From CAYMEV01 sp964389675 [NCBI: uncultured Candidatus Sumerlaeota bacterium] (GTDB lineage: Bacteria; CAYMEV01), in contig CAYMEV010000001.1 in the NCBI GenBank assembly GCA_964389675.1, positions 266,655 to 330,654 on the forward strand: DNA of 64,000 nucleotides, read 5' to 3'. Made by a program: the position numbers and the translations under genes. This document shows, in pieces, positions 45,710 to 55,252 of the stretch; the first letter of the stretch is position 1, and every line of letters begins with the position of its first letter. The notes under the pieces are model-generated. The model was not told the DNA's origin. It was given only the letters and a program-made list of their open reading frames with translations, and ran no database searches.

Positions 45710-46809
45710 TTCCTGCAGGCCTTAGCGTATATATTCTCATATTCCTTTACTACTTTCCTTATATCGTAATATTCCTCTGCCCTTTTCCTTGCCTTTTCCC
45801 CATAGCCCCGGGGATCAGCCTTTATCATCCCTATCAGCCCCTCTGCCAGAGCATCAATGTCACCTGCCCCCGCTACCATCCCTGTATCCCCTGTAATTTC
45901 TGCTGATTCCCCGGCATCTGTGACAACGCATGCAAGACTGCATGCCATTGCCTCGCCTATGGAGTTTGAGAAGCTTTCACTTATTGAGGGCGATACAAAG
46001 ATATCACCTGCTGAGAATATATCAGGTATATCATCTCTCTTCCCCAGAAGGATTACCCTGTCCTCAATACCATAAAGCAGTCTTTTTATTTCGAAGTTTG
46101 TACCATCCAGCCCCTTTCCTGCCATAATGAGACTGTAATCATAGCCCCTGCTCTTAAGTATCCTGAGTGAATCAAACAGGACTGAATAGCCCTTGAGCAC
46201 ATTCCATCTTCCCGCAGTTACTATTGCAATATCCTCATCCCTGATATCAAGCTCTTCCCTGATCCTTTTCCTGCCATTTTCATTGAACCTGAATTTCTCC
46301 AGGTCAAAGCCGTTCTTTACCATAACTGCATTCCTGCTGAAATACCCGAATTTTTCATGGCTTTCACGGGCTTTCCTGGAATTATAGCTGATCATATCAA
46401 CATACCTTGACAGAAAGCTGTTGATCCTTGCAATCCGCAGCGTCCATCTCTTATTATATTCCCTGTCCAGGTTTTCATGCCTGATATTCCATACAAGGCA
46501 CCTTTTCAAAAATACCCTTGATACAATGAAGGAGAAGAGATCTGCATGATAAAGCCAGCTGTCCACAATACAGGCCTTCCTGCATACCTTTACGGCCTTT
46601 GCGATACCTGACGGAAGATTCCTCCAGCTGAGGTTCAATGCAAGAACCTTTATACCGTTTTCGGCAAACCTTCTTCCCATATCCCCCTCATCAGAGAGCG
46701 ATATTATCTCATGCTCATATAATTTTCCTGAATTTATGCATATATTATAGAGCATCTTTTGTGCTCCGTTTGCAGAAAGCCCTGTTATAATATGGACGAT
46801 CCTTGTCAT
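45706..46809 (-). CDS. Glycosyltransferase family 4 protein
   Basis: The 367-residue GT-B protein opens with RIVHIITGLSANGAQKML (N-terminal loop). VTAGRWNVLKGYSVL is the donor phosphate region, and SPSISESFSNSIGEAMACSLACVVTD carries both Glu of the GT4 signature. It is the first gene of the operon with the GT-C protein and methyltransferase. It probably acts at the cytoplasmic face in building a lipid-linked glycan. The specific sugar is not deducible. Confidence 0.9.
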   Translation of the reverse strand: MTRIVHIITGLSANGAQKMLYNICINSGKLYEHEIISLSDEGDMGRRFAENGIKVLALNLSWRNLPSGIAKAVKVCRKACIVDSWLYHADLFSFIVSRVFLKRCLVWNIRHENLDREYNKRWTLRIARINSFLSRYVDMISYNSRKARESHEKFGYFSRNAVMVKNGFDLEKFRFNENGRKRIREELDIRDEDIAIVTAGRWNVLKGYSVLFDSLRILKSRGYDYSLIMAGKGLDGTNFEIKRLLYGIEDRVILLGKRDDIPDIFSAGDIFVSPSISESFSNSIGEAMACSLACVVTDAGESAEITGDTGMVAGAGDIDALAEGLIGMIKADPRGYGEKARKRAEEYYDIRKVVKEYENIYAKACRK

Positions 46810-46891
46810 ATTTAATAAATAGCATGTATTTGCATGTTTTCAAAATAAAACAGTGCTGGACAAAAACCGCCTTAAATGATAGAGATTTACT

Positions 46892-48391
46892 ATGAGAAAG
46901 ACAGCGGGTATCCTGACCTTTACCGGCATCCTTTCAAAAATATTCGGCTTCGGAAGGTATGTGACACTTGCAGGCTTCTACGGAGCATCCGGCATAAGCG
47001 ATGCATACCTTATAGCCCTCACAATACCCATGACCATATTCCAGTTCATAGGCCAGGGCATTTCAACCACATTCATACCCGTCTTTACCAGGATACTTTC
47101 AGACCATTCTGAAGAAAAGGCTCAAAGGCATTTAAACAACCTTATCAATATACTGCTATTGCTCTGCACAGCATTAATATCAATAGCTGTCATTTTATCC
47201 CCCCTGCTGGTCAGGATATTTGCATCAGGCTTTAAGGGCGATACTTATACCCTGGCTGTCAGCCTGACACGCATAACACTCATAGGTATATACTTTTCCG
47301 TGCTTATGAGGATTCTTACAGGCTACCTGCATGTAAAAGGAAGCTATATTATCCCAGGGCTTACAGGCATTCCCTTTAATATAATAGTCATTATCTCTAT
47401 CATACTGAGCAGACATAGCATCTATATACTTGCCGCAGGCACTCTCCTTGCCATGTTATCTGAGTTTCTCATGATCGTATATGCTTCATATAAGGCAGGC
47501 TACAGGTATATTCCGGTATTAGACCTGAAAGACCCTGACTTTAGGAAGATCTGCAGGCTTTCTCTCCCTGCAATAATAACCACATCTGTAAAGGATATAA
47601 ACTGGCTTGTTGACAGGACTCTTGCATCCAGAATAGCAACAGGGGCAGTATCAGCATTAAGCTATGCCACAAGGCTTACATATTTCATTCAGCAGACCTG
47701 GGTAACCGCACTGATTACAGTCATGTACCCTGCAATCTCAAAAATGTCTGCTGAAAAAGACATAAAGGGCATAAAAAGATCACTCTCTGATGTCCTTAAT
47801 GCCGTCCACTTCATCCTTATTCCAGCCACCATAGGGGCACTCATATTTACAGTACCCATAGTGAACCTGATATTCGGCCGGGGTGCCTTTGACAAAGAGG
47901 CCGTATCCATGACATCCCACGCACTTGTCTTCTACAGCCTGGGCATGATATGCCTGGGCCAGTCAGAGGTACTTTCCCGTATATTCTTCTCCCTCCAGGA
48001 TACAAAGACACCTATGATATACAGCACAGCCGGTATGGTGCTGAACATCATCCTGAACCTGATACTTGTCCGTTTCCTCGGGATCGGTGGCCTTGCCCTT
48101 GCTTCAAGCATATCTGCAGTATTCACTGCATTTCTTCTTTTTCTGTCCCTGAGAAAAAAAATAGGGTGCATGGACTTTAAAAACCTCGGCATGGCATTTT
48201 CCAAGATGCTTGTATCAGGTATTATAATGGCATTTTATGCCAGGCATATATTTGCCGGCCTCCAGAATAGATTAAGCCCTGAAATATCCCTGCTGATCTC
48301 CATATTATCAGGAGCCTGCTTTTATCTCCTGATTACCTATGCCCTTAAGGCTTCCCCTCTGCTAAGATCCCCCCGAGACAGGCAAATATAA
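46892..48391 (+). CDS. murJ: MurJ/MviN-family lipid flippase
   Basis: The 499-residue protein has about 13-14 membrane segments and the family's opening, LTFTGILSKIFGFGRYV followed by GISDAYLIALTIP. MurJ-type features include GAVSALSYATRLTYF near 250 and VPIVNLIFGRGAFD near 323. The family flips lipid II for peptidoglycan synthesis, but close relatives in polysaccharide loci may flip other undecaprenyl-linked units. The location between glycan genes leaves both options open. Its 3' end overlaps the convergent O-antigen-ligase-like gene by 47 nt. Confidence 0.85.
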   Translation: MRKTAGILTFTGILSKIFGFGRYVTLAGFYGASGISDAYLIALTIPMTIFQFIGQGISTTFIPVFTRILSDHSEEKAQRHLNNLINILLLLCTALISIAVILSPLLVRIFASGFKGDTYTLAVSLTRITLIGIYFSVLMRILTGYLHVKGSYIIPGLTGIPFNIIVIISIILSRHSIYILAAGTLLAMLSEFLMIVYASYKAGYRYIPVLDLKDPDFRKICRLSLPAIITTSVKDINWLVDRTLASRIATGAVSALSYATRLTYFIQQTWVTALITVMYPAISKMSAEKDIKGIKRSLSDVLNAVHFILIPATIGALIFTVPIVNLIFGRGAFDKEAVSMTSHALVFYSLGMICLGQSEVLSRIFFSLQDTKTPMIYSTAGMVLNIILNLILVRFLGIGGLALASSISAVFTAFLLFLSLRKKIGCMDFKNLGMAFSKMLVSGIIMAFYARHIFAGLQNRLSPEISLLISILSGACFYLLITYALKASPLLRSPRDRQI

Positions 48392-49487
48392 TAAACCTGA
48401 ATGTCACAAAGTTCATCCTGCCTGCAACACTTACAATAAAGGAAAGTATAAAAAGCGCTATAAAAAGAGCCCTCAGCCTGCTGTCTGAAATATTCTTCCT
48501 GGCCCTTAAATACCTTAATAATATATCTGCAAATATGCCCATATATAATAACAGCCCTGCAAATCCTGCCCCATGGAGTATGAGATTATAATCTGAATGT
48601 ATGGTCCTTTCACCAAATTTCCCCCCTGCATAATTTCCCCTGCTGTTCCATATCTCCCGGCCGAAAAGGCTCTTTACAGGCTCCCTGAAGCTTAAAGCCT
48701 CTTTCCATACATCTATGGTCTCCTGGTATCTCAGTTCATCCTTAATTGAATAATTTTTCTCAAACACCCATCCCCTTGCCTCAACCTGCTCATAAAGCAG
48801 GCCCTTATACAGCGGAAAAAGTATTATAACGGCCAGGACAGCCAGTATTAAATACCTGCAGTTTATCTTCCTGCCTACTGCAAAATAAATTATATAGCCA
48901 AGCATAACTATAATTATTGCCATTCTCCTCATGCTGAGCACCAGGAGTATAAAGCCAAAAATCCCTGTAAAAGCCGCCATCCACTTTACCCATTTCTTCT
49001 CATAAGAATCTATTATATAAGGCAGAAGCACCAAAACAAAAGCGGGAGCATACAAATAGGAATGAATTATAGCGCCGAAGGCGACAGACCCATCATAGGC
49101 ATAACCTTTACCCAATATATTTGCTGCTGCTGTATTGATAATAAACAAAGGCAGGATAAAAAAGGCATACCTGCCAATATCCTTCATCCGGCCTTTTGAT
49201 ATCCTTAATCCTGCAATATAGGCAAAAAGGGGAATAAATATATTTGCCTGCATGGCAAGGCTTCTTGCAAAATTGCCTGAAAACGGAAGCAGTGCACAGG
49301 TATATACAAAGAAAAGATAAATAAAGATATTATCCCTGTAATTCAATCCCTCCCTGCAGAAAAACCAGCAGAAGAATACAAAAAAGGCAATAATCCTGAA
49401 AACCACAACAGCCTGCGGCATAAATAAGGCCATGCAGATATCGCAGAGAAATGAAAACAGCAAAAGGCTTCCAAATATAATTCTCAT
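48345..49487 (-). CDS. O-antigen ligase/polymerase-like membrane protein
   Basis: The 380-residue polytopic protein has about 10-11 membrane segments. A larger periplasmic loop near 225-290 includes KSLFGREIWNSRG, followed by a helix opening with IHSDYNLILHGAG. This corresponds to the WaaL/Wzy_C loop that often carries a catalytic His before a membrane segment (HSDY here). Such proteins polymerise repeat units or ligate them to lipid A or protein. The sequence is diverged, so Wzy against WaaL cannot be decided. Its 3' end runs antisense into the last 47 nt of the MurJ-like gene. Confidence 0.7.
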   Translation of the reverse strand: MRIIFGSLLLFSFLCDICMALFMPQAVVVFRIIAFFVFFCWFFCREGLNYRDNIFIYLFFVYTCALLPFSGNFARSLAMQANIFIPLFAYIAGLRISKGRMKDIGRYAFFILPLFIINTAAANILGKGYAYDGSVAFGAIIHSYLYAPAFVLVLLPYIIDSYEKKWVKWMAAFTGIFGFILLVLSMRRMAIIIVMLGYIIYFAVGRKINCRYLILAVLAVIILFPLYKGLLYEQVEARGWVFEKNYSIKDELRYQETIDVWKEALSFREPVKSLFGREIWNSRGNYAGGKFGERTIHSDYNLILHGAGFAGLLLYMGIFADILLRYLRARKNISDSRLRALFIALFILSFIVSVAGRMNFVTFRFIIFACLGGILAEGKP

Positions 49488-49566
49488 AATGATTTAATTA
49501 TATAGAAAAGATATGCCCTATCCAATATTTTCTTGATAAATATATAAAATAAATCAAAAATACCCC

Positions 49567-51090
49567 ATGAGGAAAATCCATAAGATTCTTTTTATAGTAT
49601 CCTGTATACTTTTATCCTATCTTGTCATACACTTCGGCGGTGTATTTGAAACAGACATAAAGCTTGTAATAGCCCTCTCAATACCGCTTCTCCTGTTTTC
49701 CATCCTGAATTTCAGAAGGGTAAAAAGCCTTCTTTTCCTCAACTTTATCTTAATAATACTCCTGTTCTACCAGGTAATATATATCCCCCAGCCCGTGATA
49801 AAATTAGTATCCCCTGAGACCCATGCCATATACTCAAGCATCATCCCCCTCTATTCTGACCCTGCAGAATCCAGGATCCTGAAAAAGCTCTCCGAGGAGG
49901 AAAACATAGAGGCTTATAAGCTTCTGGTCTCCAGGGTATTTGAAGACAGAGGCTATAATCCCCTTGAAATACCCTCCGGCACAAAATCACAGCCTTTTGC
50001 CTTCCTTACAAAAGAGTCATGGCAAACAACCCTTACACTCCTTTCCATGTATATCCTGGCTTTATTTTTAAGCATTTCCTTCGGTAGTTCCCACAGAAAG
50101 TCCCTTGAAAAAATATTCATATTTTTTATATGCATCCTTTCCCTCACCCAGATAATCATAGGCTACAGCAACCTTTTCTCCAATGACCCTATGCATCTTG
50201 GATACTCCAAGCGCTATATGCTCTCTGTCTTTACAGGCACTTATGTCAACCGCAACCACATAGCGACACTGCTTCTAATGTTTGCCCTTGTTCTTTCAGG
50301 GCATCTGCTCTCAGCACTTTATAAATCAGTAAAGAATACCCGCTCAGTCAAAATTAAGCAGATAATACTGAAGATATACCACTCAAAGCAATGGTACTTC
50401 CTTCTTCTCCTTCCCCTCATATTAGGAAATTCTGCCGCCATATTCTCCACTCTTTCCCGCATGGGAGTATTTGCATTCATGGTAGCGCTCTTTGCATTCC
50501 TGATATTATATTTCATCATGTTTTCAAAAAATAGAAAGCTTTATTCAGCAATCTCCGTCGGAGTCATAATAATAATAATCTTTTTCTCCTTCAGGATATT
50601 CATTCATGATGATGATCTTGCTGATCTGGTGGAAAGATACGAAAAGCTTTCAGCAACCAATATACGATTCACTACTTATGAAAAGGCACTGGAACTGATA
50701 GAAATATTTCCGGCCACTGGCATAGGAATGGGTAATACAGCTCTAATCCTCTCTACATATATAAAAGGACCTGATGTTAGAGCCAGAGTCCAGGGAAAAT
50801 TCGGATACTGGATGGCATACCTTCACAATGACATACTCCAGTTCATACTGGAGGGCGGTATCATAGCCCTGGCAGTAATTGCATTATTTCTTATGGACAT
50901 TATAAAAAAGCTATTATCATCACTGAATCAGAAGAGAATAAAAAACATAGGGTACTTCTGTGCCCTGCTTGGGATAATTATCCACAGTACAATGGACTTC
51001 AGCCTCCGTATACCTGCCAACCTTTTTCTCTTCATGATGATTTACGGATTTTTATCTGTGGATAACTCCCGTATGAAGAATAACAGATAA
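49567..51090 (+). CDS. O-antigen ligase family membrane protein (Wzy_C type)
   Basis: The 507-residue protein has about 12 membrane segments. TYVNRNHIATLLLM near 218-231 and STLSRMGVFAF near 300 are the two short motifs that mark this family. The large periplasmic loop follows with YEKALELIEIFPATGIGMGN, and AYLHNDILQFILEGG carries the family's H-x-D/N element. Members include O-antigen ligases and pilin or protein oligosaccharide ligases (PglL/PilO). Since a bacillosamine-type pathway lies 3 kb away, a protein-glycosylating ligase is one possibility, but that is inference. It is monocistronic by layout. Confidence 0.83.
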   Translation: MRKIHKILFIVSCILLSYLVIHFGGVFETDIKLVIALSIPLLLFSILNFRRVKSLLFLNFILIILLFYQVIYIPQPVIKLVSPETHAIYSSIIPLYSDPAESRILKKLSEEENIEAYKLLVSRVFEDRGYNPLEIPSGTKSQPFAFLTKESWQTTLTLLSMYILALFLSISFGSSHRKSLEKIFIFFICILSLTQIIIGYSNLFSNDPMHLGYSKRYMLSVFTGTYVNRNHIATLLLMFALVLSGHLLSALYKSVKNTRSVKIKQIILKIYHSKQWYFLLLLPLILGNSAAIFSTLSRMGVFAFMVALFAFLILYFIMFSKNRKLYSAISVGVIIIIIFFSFRIFIHDDDLADLVERYEKLSATNIRFTTYEKALELIEIFPATGIGMGNTALILSTYIKGPDVRARVQGKFGYWMAYLHNDILQFILEGGIIALAVIALFLMDIIKKLLSSLNQKRIKNIGYFCALLGIIIHSTMDFSLRIPANLFLFMMIYGFLSVDNSRMKNNR

Positions 51091-51190
51091 TTACTTTCCT
51101 GCCCCCTTATCTGCAGGCATACAGCCAGATAAATAACATTCTACCCATTTTAACTGCAATAATACCTTGATTAAATATACCATTTTGATT

Positions 51191-51221
51191 AAAAAAAAAG
51201 GCAGGGATTAATATCCCTGCC
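51191..51221 (-). terminator. Terminator of the small exported protein gene
   Basis: GGCAGGGAT (51200-51208) and ATCCCTGCC (51213-51221) form a perfect stem; on the minus strand it is followed by nine T (51191-51199). It lies just after the stop codon at 51245. Confidence 0.85.
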
Positions 51222-51244
51222 CATTAATTATCATAAATTTCTCT

Positions 51245-51919
51245 TTATTTAATTGTAACCCTTATCTCACCATAGACAATACCGTCAGCAGTGCCTCTTT
51301 CAGGCACTAATGTATATATTCCTGCCGGCAGTGTCTGCCCTACCAGGGTTTTTCCTGCAGTCTTCCCGGAACTGTCTATTACCTTTGGGCCTGGATTATT
51401 TATATTATGTGGAGATATAAAATATAAAAACCTGCCAATTCCCTGTTTTATACCCATACCCTTTGTACCGTCATAGGTAAAGCTTTTAATTGTAACAGGA
51501 TTGGTAATCACCAGCTGATTACCCTGCCAGAGGGGCTTAACCACAGCATTTTGCCTTCCCCACAGTATTACATCCTCCTGGCGGATATTGGTATCAAGAG
51601 TTATTGTTACAGAGCCTCCCGGGCTTGCAAGTAATGTATAGTTGCCCGGAGGCAGTATGCCCTTTGGATTATGCTCATTATTAACAGTAAGATAGCTTTT
51701 TCCATCTTTCCATATAGTATATGTTGTACCCTTCGGGCTGCTGTTAACAGCCACTATCTGAGCACGGGCTGTGAGTTTGACCGGACTTGAGCTCTGCGGT
51801 GTCTTGGACAATTTAAATTGTGCAGCATGTAATGCAGAATTACTGCCTAAAATAAATAAAACAGCCATTATTATCCCAAAAAATCTAATAAAACGGGTGC
51901 AATTTCTCAGGTTTATCAT
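51245..51919 (-). CDS. Small exported hypothetical protein
   Basis: The product has 224 residues from ATG 51919, chosen because GGAGG lies 6 nt upstream and the protein then starts directly with a signal peptide (cleavage near ALHA-A, about residue 32). An upstream in-frame start at 52030 would bury the signal. The mature part is beta-rich with two similar elements, LPPGNYTLLASPGG and LPAGIYTLVPERG, suggesting an internal duplication of a small beta-sandwich. No family recognised. It is flanked by its own terminator and by the PglF-like gene on the same strand about 130 nt upstream. Function unknown. Confidence 0.72.
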   Translation of the reverse strand: MINLRNCTRFIRFFGIIMAVLFILGSNSALHAAQFKLSKTPQSSSPVKLTARAQIVAVNSSPKGTTYTIWKDGKSYLTVNNEHNPKGILPPGNYTLLASPGGSVTITLDTNIRQEDVILWGRQNAVVKPLWQGNQLVITNPVTIKSFTYDGTKGMGIKQGIGRFLYFISPHNINNPGPKVIDSSGKTAGKTLVGQTLPAGIYTLVPERGTADGIVYGEIRVTIK

Positions 51920-52052
51920 TCCATTCCTCCTTTTTACATGATTATTAGATACTATCATTGATTGCTTCATAAGCAAGACTAAAAATTTATCTCTATCAAG
52001 CAGGACTTTGATTGTAGATTTATGGAACAATATTCAGGACTATTATTATTTT

Positions 52053-53903
52053 TCAGCTTATAGTCTTTTTATAGGTAGGAACCATCAATGCAAGCTGGAG
52101 TATTATCCCCTCTGTTTCACCCTTAATAGCCATCTGGAGCTTCTCCATATCTTTATTTATTGACTCCAGGTCAGAAAATACAGGTTTTCCTATATATATC
52201 TTTTCATGCTTTGTAGCCATCAAGCCTTCTTCTTTCATTAAAAGTTCCTCAAAAAGTTTCTCTCCAGGCCTTAAGCCTGTGATCTCTATCTTGATATCCT
52301 TATCAGGCTCAAAACCAGAAAGCAATATAAGATTTCTGGCAAGGTCCATTATCTTTACTGCAACACCCATATCCAGTACAAAGATCTCTCCCCCTTCAGC
52401 CATTGCCCCTGCCTGTATTATCAACTGCACAGCCTCCGGAATGGTCATAAAATATCTCTGTACCTCCGGATGAGTAACAGTAACAGGGCCCCCCTCAGAT
52501 ATCTGCTTTTTGAACAGCGGTATGACACTCCCGTTGCTTCCAAGCACATTTCCAAACCTCACTGCCATAAATTCCGTTTTGCTTTTTTCATTTAATGACT
52601 GAATGATCATCTCAGCAACCCTCTTGGTAGCTCCCATTATATTTGCAGGATTGACAGCTTTGTCCGTTGATACCAGCACAAATCTCTTTGTCCCGTATTT
52701 ATCAGCACATTCTGCTACATTCTTTGTCCCGAATATATTGTTCTTAACAGCTTCAGCAGGGTTCTGCTCCATTAATGGAACATGCTTATGGGCCGCAGCA
52801 TGGAACACAACCTCCGGCATAAACTCCCTGAATATCTCCTCAACCCTTTCCCTGTCACGTATAGAACCTATAAGGACATCCATATCAAGCTCCCGATACC
52901 TGCTGTTAAGCTCATTTTCTATCTCAAATGCCCCGTTCTCATAATTATCCATGATCAGAAGCTTCCTTGGCTTAAATCCTGCAATCTGCCTGCAAAGCTC
53001 AGAGCCTATACTTCCTCCTCCCCCCGTAACCAGAACAACCCTGTTATGCAGATATTCACTTATCTCAGCCAGATCAACCTTTACAGGCTCTCTTCCAAGC
53101 AGGTCCTCTATATCGACATCCCTTATCTTCTTAATACTCACCTTTCCGTCTATAAGCTCATATATCCCCGGCACAATCTTAAGCTTGCATTTAGTCCTGC
53201 TGGATTCCTCTACTATTTCCTTTATCTCGCTTCTTTTCCCTGATGGTATGGCAATAATTATTTCATCTATTGCTTTCTTTTCCGCTACACTTCTTATATC
53301 TCCCCTGTCCCCCATTACAGGCACCCCGTTAATACTGGATCCTATCTTACTTCTGTCATCATCTATGATTGCCACAGGCCTGCTTTTAAGGTTCTCATGG
53401 TTCCTAAGCTCCTTTATTATTACAGCTCCTGCTTGTCCTGCTCCTATTATCATTACTCTCTTATAGTCAGCCTTCCTGCTGATGCTGTGCAGGCCAAAAT
53501 TACGCAATCTTCTTGCAGCCCTGGCGCTAAAGCGGAATCCACCAATAAGCAGGATATCCAGCATAAATATGAGTATATAAATACTCCTTGGCATATATTC
53601 CTTAATGATAAACATATATGCAATAACTCCCGAGTTTGCAATGAATGAAGCTCCGACTATCTGCAGAAGCTCCTCTATGCTTGCATATTTCCATAGGCTT
53701 TTATATAAGCCCATTATATAAAATACAGCAATTTTTATGAATGTTATGGCTAATATATTATTAAAGTAGATATCAAGATATGTCTTAGGGCCAATACCAC
53801 TCAAATTCCCCTCAAACCTTATAAGAAAGGCTAATATTATAACGATATTGACAAGTACCATATCAGATACAGCAAGGAATATTCCGATAGAGTATTTTCT
53901 CAT
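52053..53903 (-). CDS. pglF: PglF/WbpM/CapD-type membrane nucleotide-sugar 4,6-dehydratase
   Basis: The product has 616 residues from ATG 53903 (a GTG at 53915 would add four). Four N-terminal membrane segments occupy about the first 120 residues. A first Rossmann-like domain follows (VMIIGAGQAGAVI), then the catalytic SDR domain with VTGGGGSIGSEL and AAAHKHVPLME. VSTDKAVNP is followed by MGATK, where Met-x3-Lys replaces the usual Tyr-x3-Lys as in WbpM and PglF. The enzyme converts UDP-GlcNAc to the 4-keto-6-deoxy sugar. With the aminotransferase, PglC-like and PglD-like genes that start 0.2 kb away on the other strand, it gives the pathway to UDP-di-N-acetylbacillosamine. Confidence 0.9.
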   Translation of the reverse strand: MRKYSIGIFLAVSDMVLVNIVIILAFLIRFEGNLSGIGPKTYLDIYFNNILAITFIKIAVFYIMGLYKSLWKYASIEELLQIVGASFIANSGVIAYMFIIKEYMPRSIYILIFMLDILLIGGFRFSARAARRLRNFGLHSISRKADYKRVMIIGAGQAGAVIIKELRNHENLKSRPVAIIDDDRSKIGSSINGVPVMGDRGDIRSVAEKKAIDEIIIAIPSGKRSEIKEIVEESSRTKCKLKIVPGIYELIDGKVSIKKIRDVDIEDLLGREPVKVDLAEISEYLHNRVVLVTGGGGSIGSELCRQIAGFKPRKLLIMDNYENGAFEIENELNSRYRELDMDVLIGSIRDRERVEEIFREFMPEVVFHAAAHKHVPLMEQNPAEAVKNNIFGTKNVAECADKYGTKRFVLVSTDKAVNPANIMGATKRVAEMIIQSLNEKSKTEFMAVRFGNVLGSNGSVIPLFKKQISEGGPVTVTHPEVQRYFMTIPEAVQLIIQAGAMAEGGEIFVLDMGVAVKIMDLARNLILLSGFEPDKDIKIEITGLRPGEKLFEELLMKEEGLMATKHEKIYIGKPVFSDLESINKDMEKLQMAIKGETEGIILQLALMVPTYKKTIS

Positions 53904-53938
53904 AGAGTATAACACCTCTGATTAATTTGCTCTGACTC

Positions 53939-53964
53939 TATCTTAATTATATTATTTTAAGATA
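53939..53964. promoter_or_regulatory. Short inverted repeat in the divergent pglF-pglE intergenic region
   Basis: TATCTTAA (53939-53946) and TTAAGATA (53957-53964) are exact complements with a 10-nt spacer. The position 35 nt upstream of the PglF-like start suits an operator. Evidence is limited to the symmetry. Confidence 0.3.
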
Positions 53965-54122
53965 ATAATCAAGAAATTCTTATACACCAGACCATAGTCG
54001 GTATATATATTGTTAAAAGATCTTTTCATTCTTGGGTTATTGCTAAAATCATTGACATTCATTTCCGTAACAATAAAATATATACATGTATTTATTCAAA
54101 ATTCAGCATAAAACTAATTTGA

Positions 54123-55250
54123 ATGACAAATAAAAAAAACAATAAAAAAAGGATCTATTTATCTTCCCCTCATATGAGCGATGAAGGCTATGAAATGCAG
54201 TACATTAAGGAAGCATTTGAATCTAACTGGATTGCTCCACTAGGGAAAAATGTAGATGAATTTGAGAAAGAATTTGCACATAAGGTCGGCGCAAAATATG
54301 CCGCAGCTCTAAGCTCAGGGACAGCCGCAATACATCTTGCCCTGAGACTGATCGGAATTATGCCTGGTGATATTGTATTCTGCCAGAGCCTCACTTTTTC
54401 TGCTACAGCAAATCCAATAATCTATGAGCATGCAGTCCCGGTATTTATAGACAGCAATTATGAGACATGGAACATGGATCCTGAATCCCTGGAGCTTGCA
54501 TTTGAGAAATATCCCAATGTAAAAGCAGTAATTGTAGTACATCTCTACGGCCTTTCTGCAGATATGGACAAGATAATGAACATCTGCAAAAGACATAGAA
54601 CCCCTGTCATTGAGGATGCTGCAGAATCGCTTGGAACCCTTTATAAAAAAAGGCACACCGGCACTATAGGGGATTATGGAATCTATAGTTTTAATGGAAA
54701 TAAAATTATAACAACATCAGGAGGGGGAATGCTTGTAAGCAGCGACATAAAGGCAGTTGATAAAGTCAGATTCTGGGCAACACAGAGCAGGGACCCTGCA
54801 CGTCATTATCAGCACAGCGAACTGGGATTTAACTACCGTATGAGCAATATAGTCGCAGGGATTGGAAGAGGGCAACTAAGGGTACTTGATCAAAGAATCG
54901 AAAAGAAAAAATATATATTTGAATTTTATAAGAAAAACCTCAGAAACATAGAATTTATAGACTTTATGCCTGTAAATGACTGGAATGATCCTAATTACTG
55001 GCTCTCATGCGCATATCTTAAAGGGAGAATTCGTCCAGCTGACATTATGGAGGCCCTAGATAAGGAGAACATTGAATCCAGACCCATATGGAAACCCATG
55101 CACAGACAGCCATTTTTTTCCGAATATGACTACATAGGCAAGGATGTTTCAGACAATATATTTGATAATGGTATATGTCTCCCTTCTGATACCAAAATGA
55201 CAGAGGAAGACCTGGAACATATAGTTGAGATTATTAATAGGCTATACTGA
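54123..55250 (+). CDS. pglE: DegT/DnrJ/EryC1-type sugar aminotransferase, PglE-like
   Basis: The product has 375 residues. It starts with IYLSSPHMSDEGYEMQYI and has SSGTAAIHLALRL (phosphate-binding loop). EDAAESLGTLYK and YSFNGNKIITTSGGGM follow, the last with the PLP-binding Lys in the N-K context. Next come the typical RDPARHYQHSELGFNYRMSN and a C-terminal Trp-Lys-Pro-Met-His block. In the Pgl pathway this enzyme aminates UDP-4-keto-6-deoxy-GlcNAc at C4 using glutamate. It is followed 2 nt later by the PglC-like gene. Confidence 0.9.
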   Translation: MTNKKNNKKRIYLSSPHMSDEGYEMQYIKEAFESNWIAPLGKNVDEFEKEFAHKVGAKYAAALSSGTAAIHLALRLIGIMPGDIVFCQSLTFSATANPIIYEHAVPVFIDSNYETWNMDPESLELAFEKYPNVKAVIVVHLYGLSADMDKIMNICKRHRTPVIEDAAESLGTLYKKRHTGTIGDYGIYSFNGNKIITTSGGGMLVSSDIKAVDKVRFWATQSRDPARHYQHSELGFNYRMSNIVAGIGRGQLRVLDQRIEKKKYIFEFYKKNLRNIEFIDFMPVNDWNDPNYWLSCAYLKGRIRPADIMEALDKENIESRPIWKPMHRQPFFSEYDYIGKDVSDNIFDNGICLPSDTKMTEEDLEHIVEIINRLY

Positions 55251-55252
55251 TC

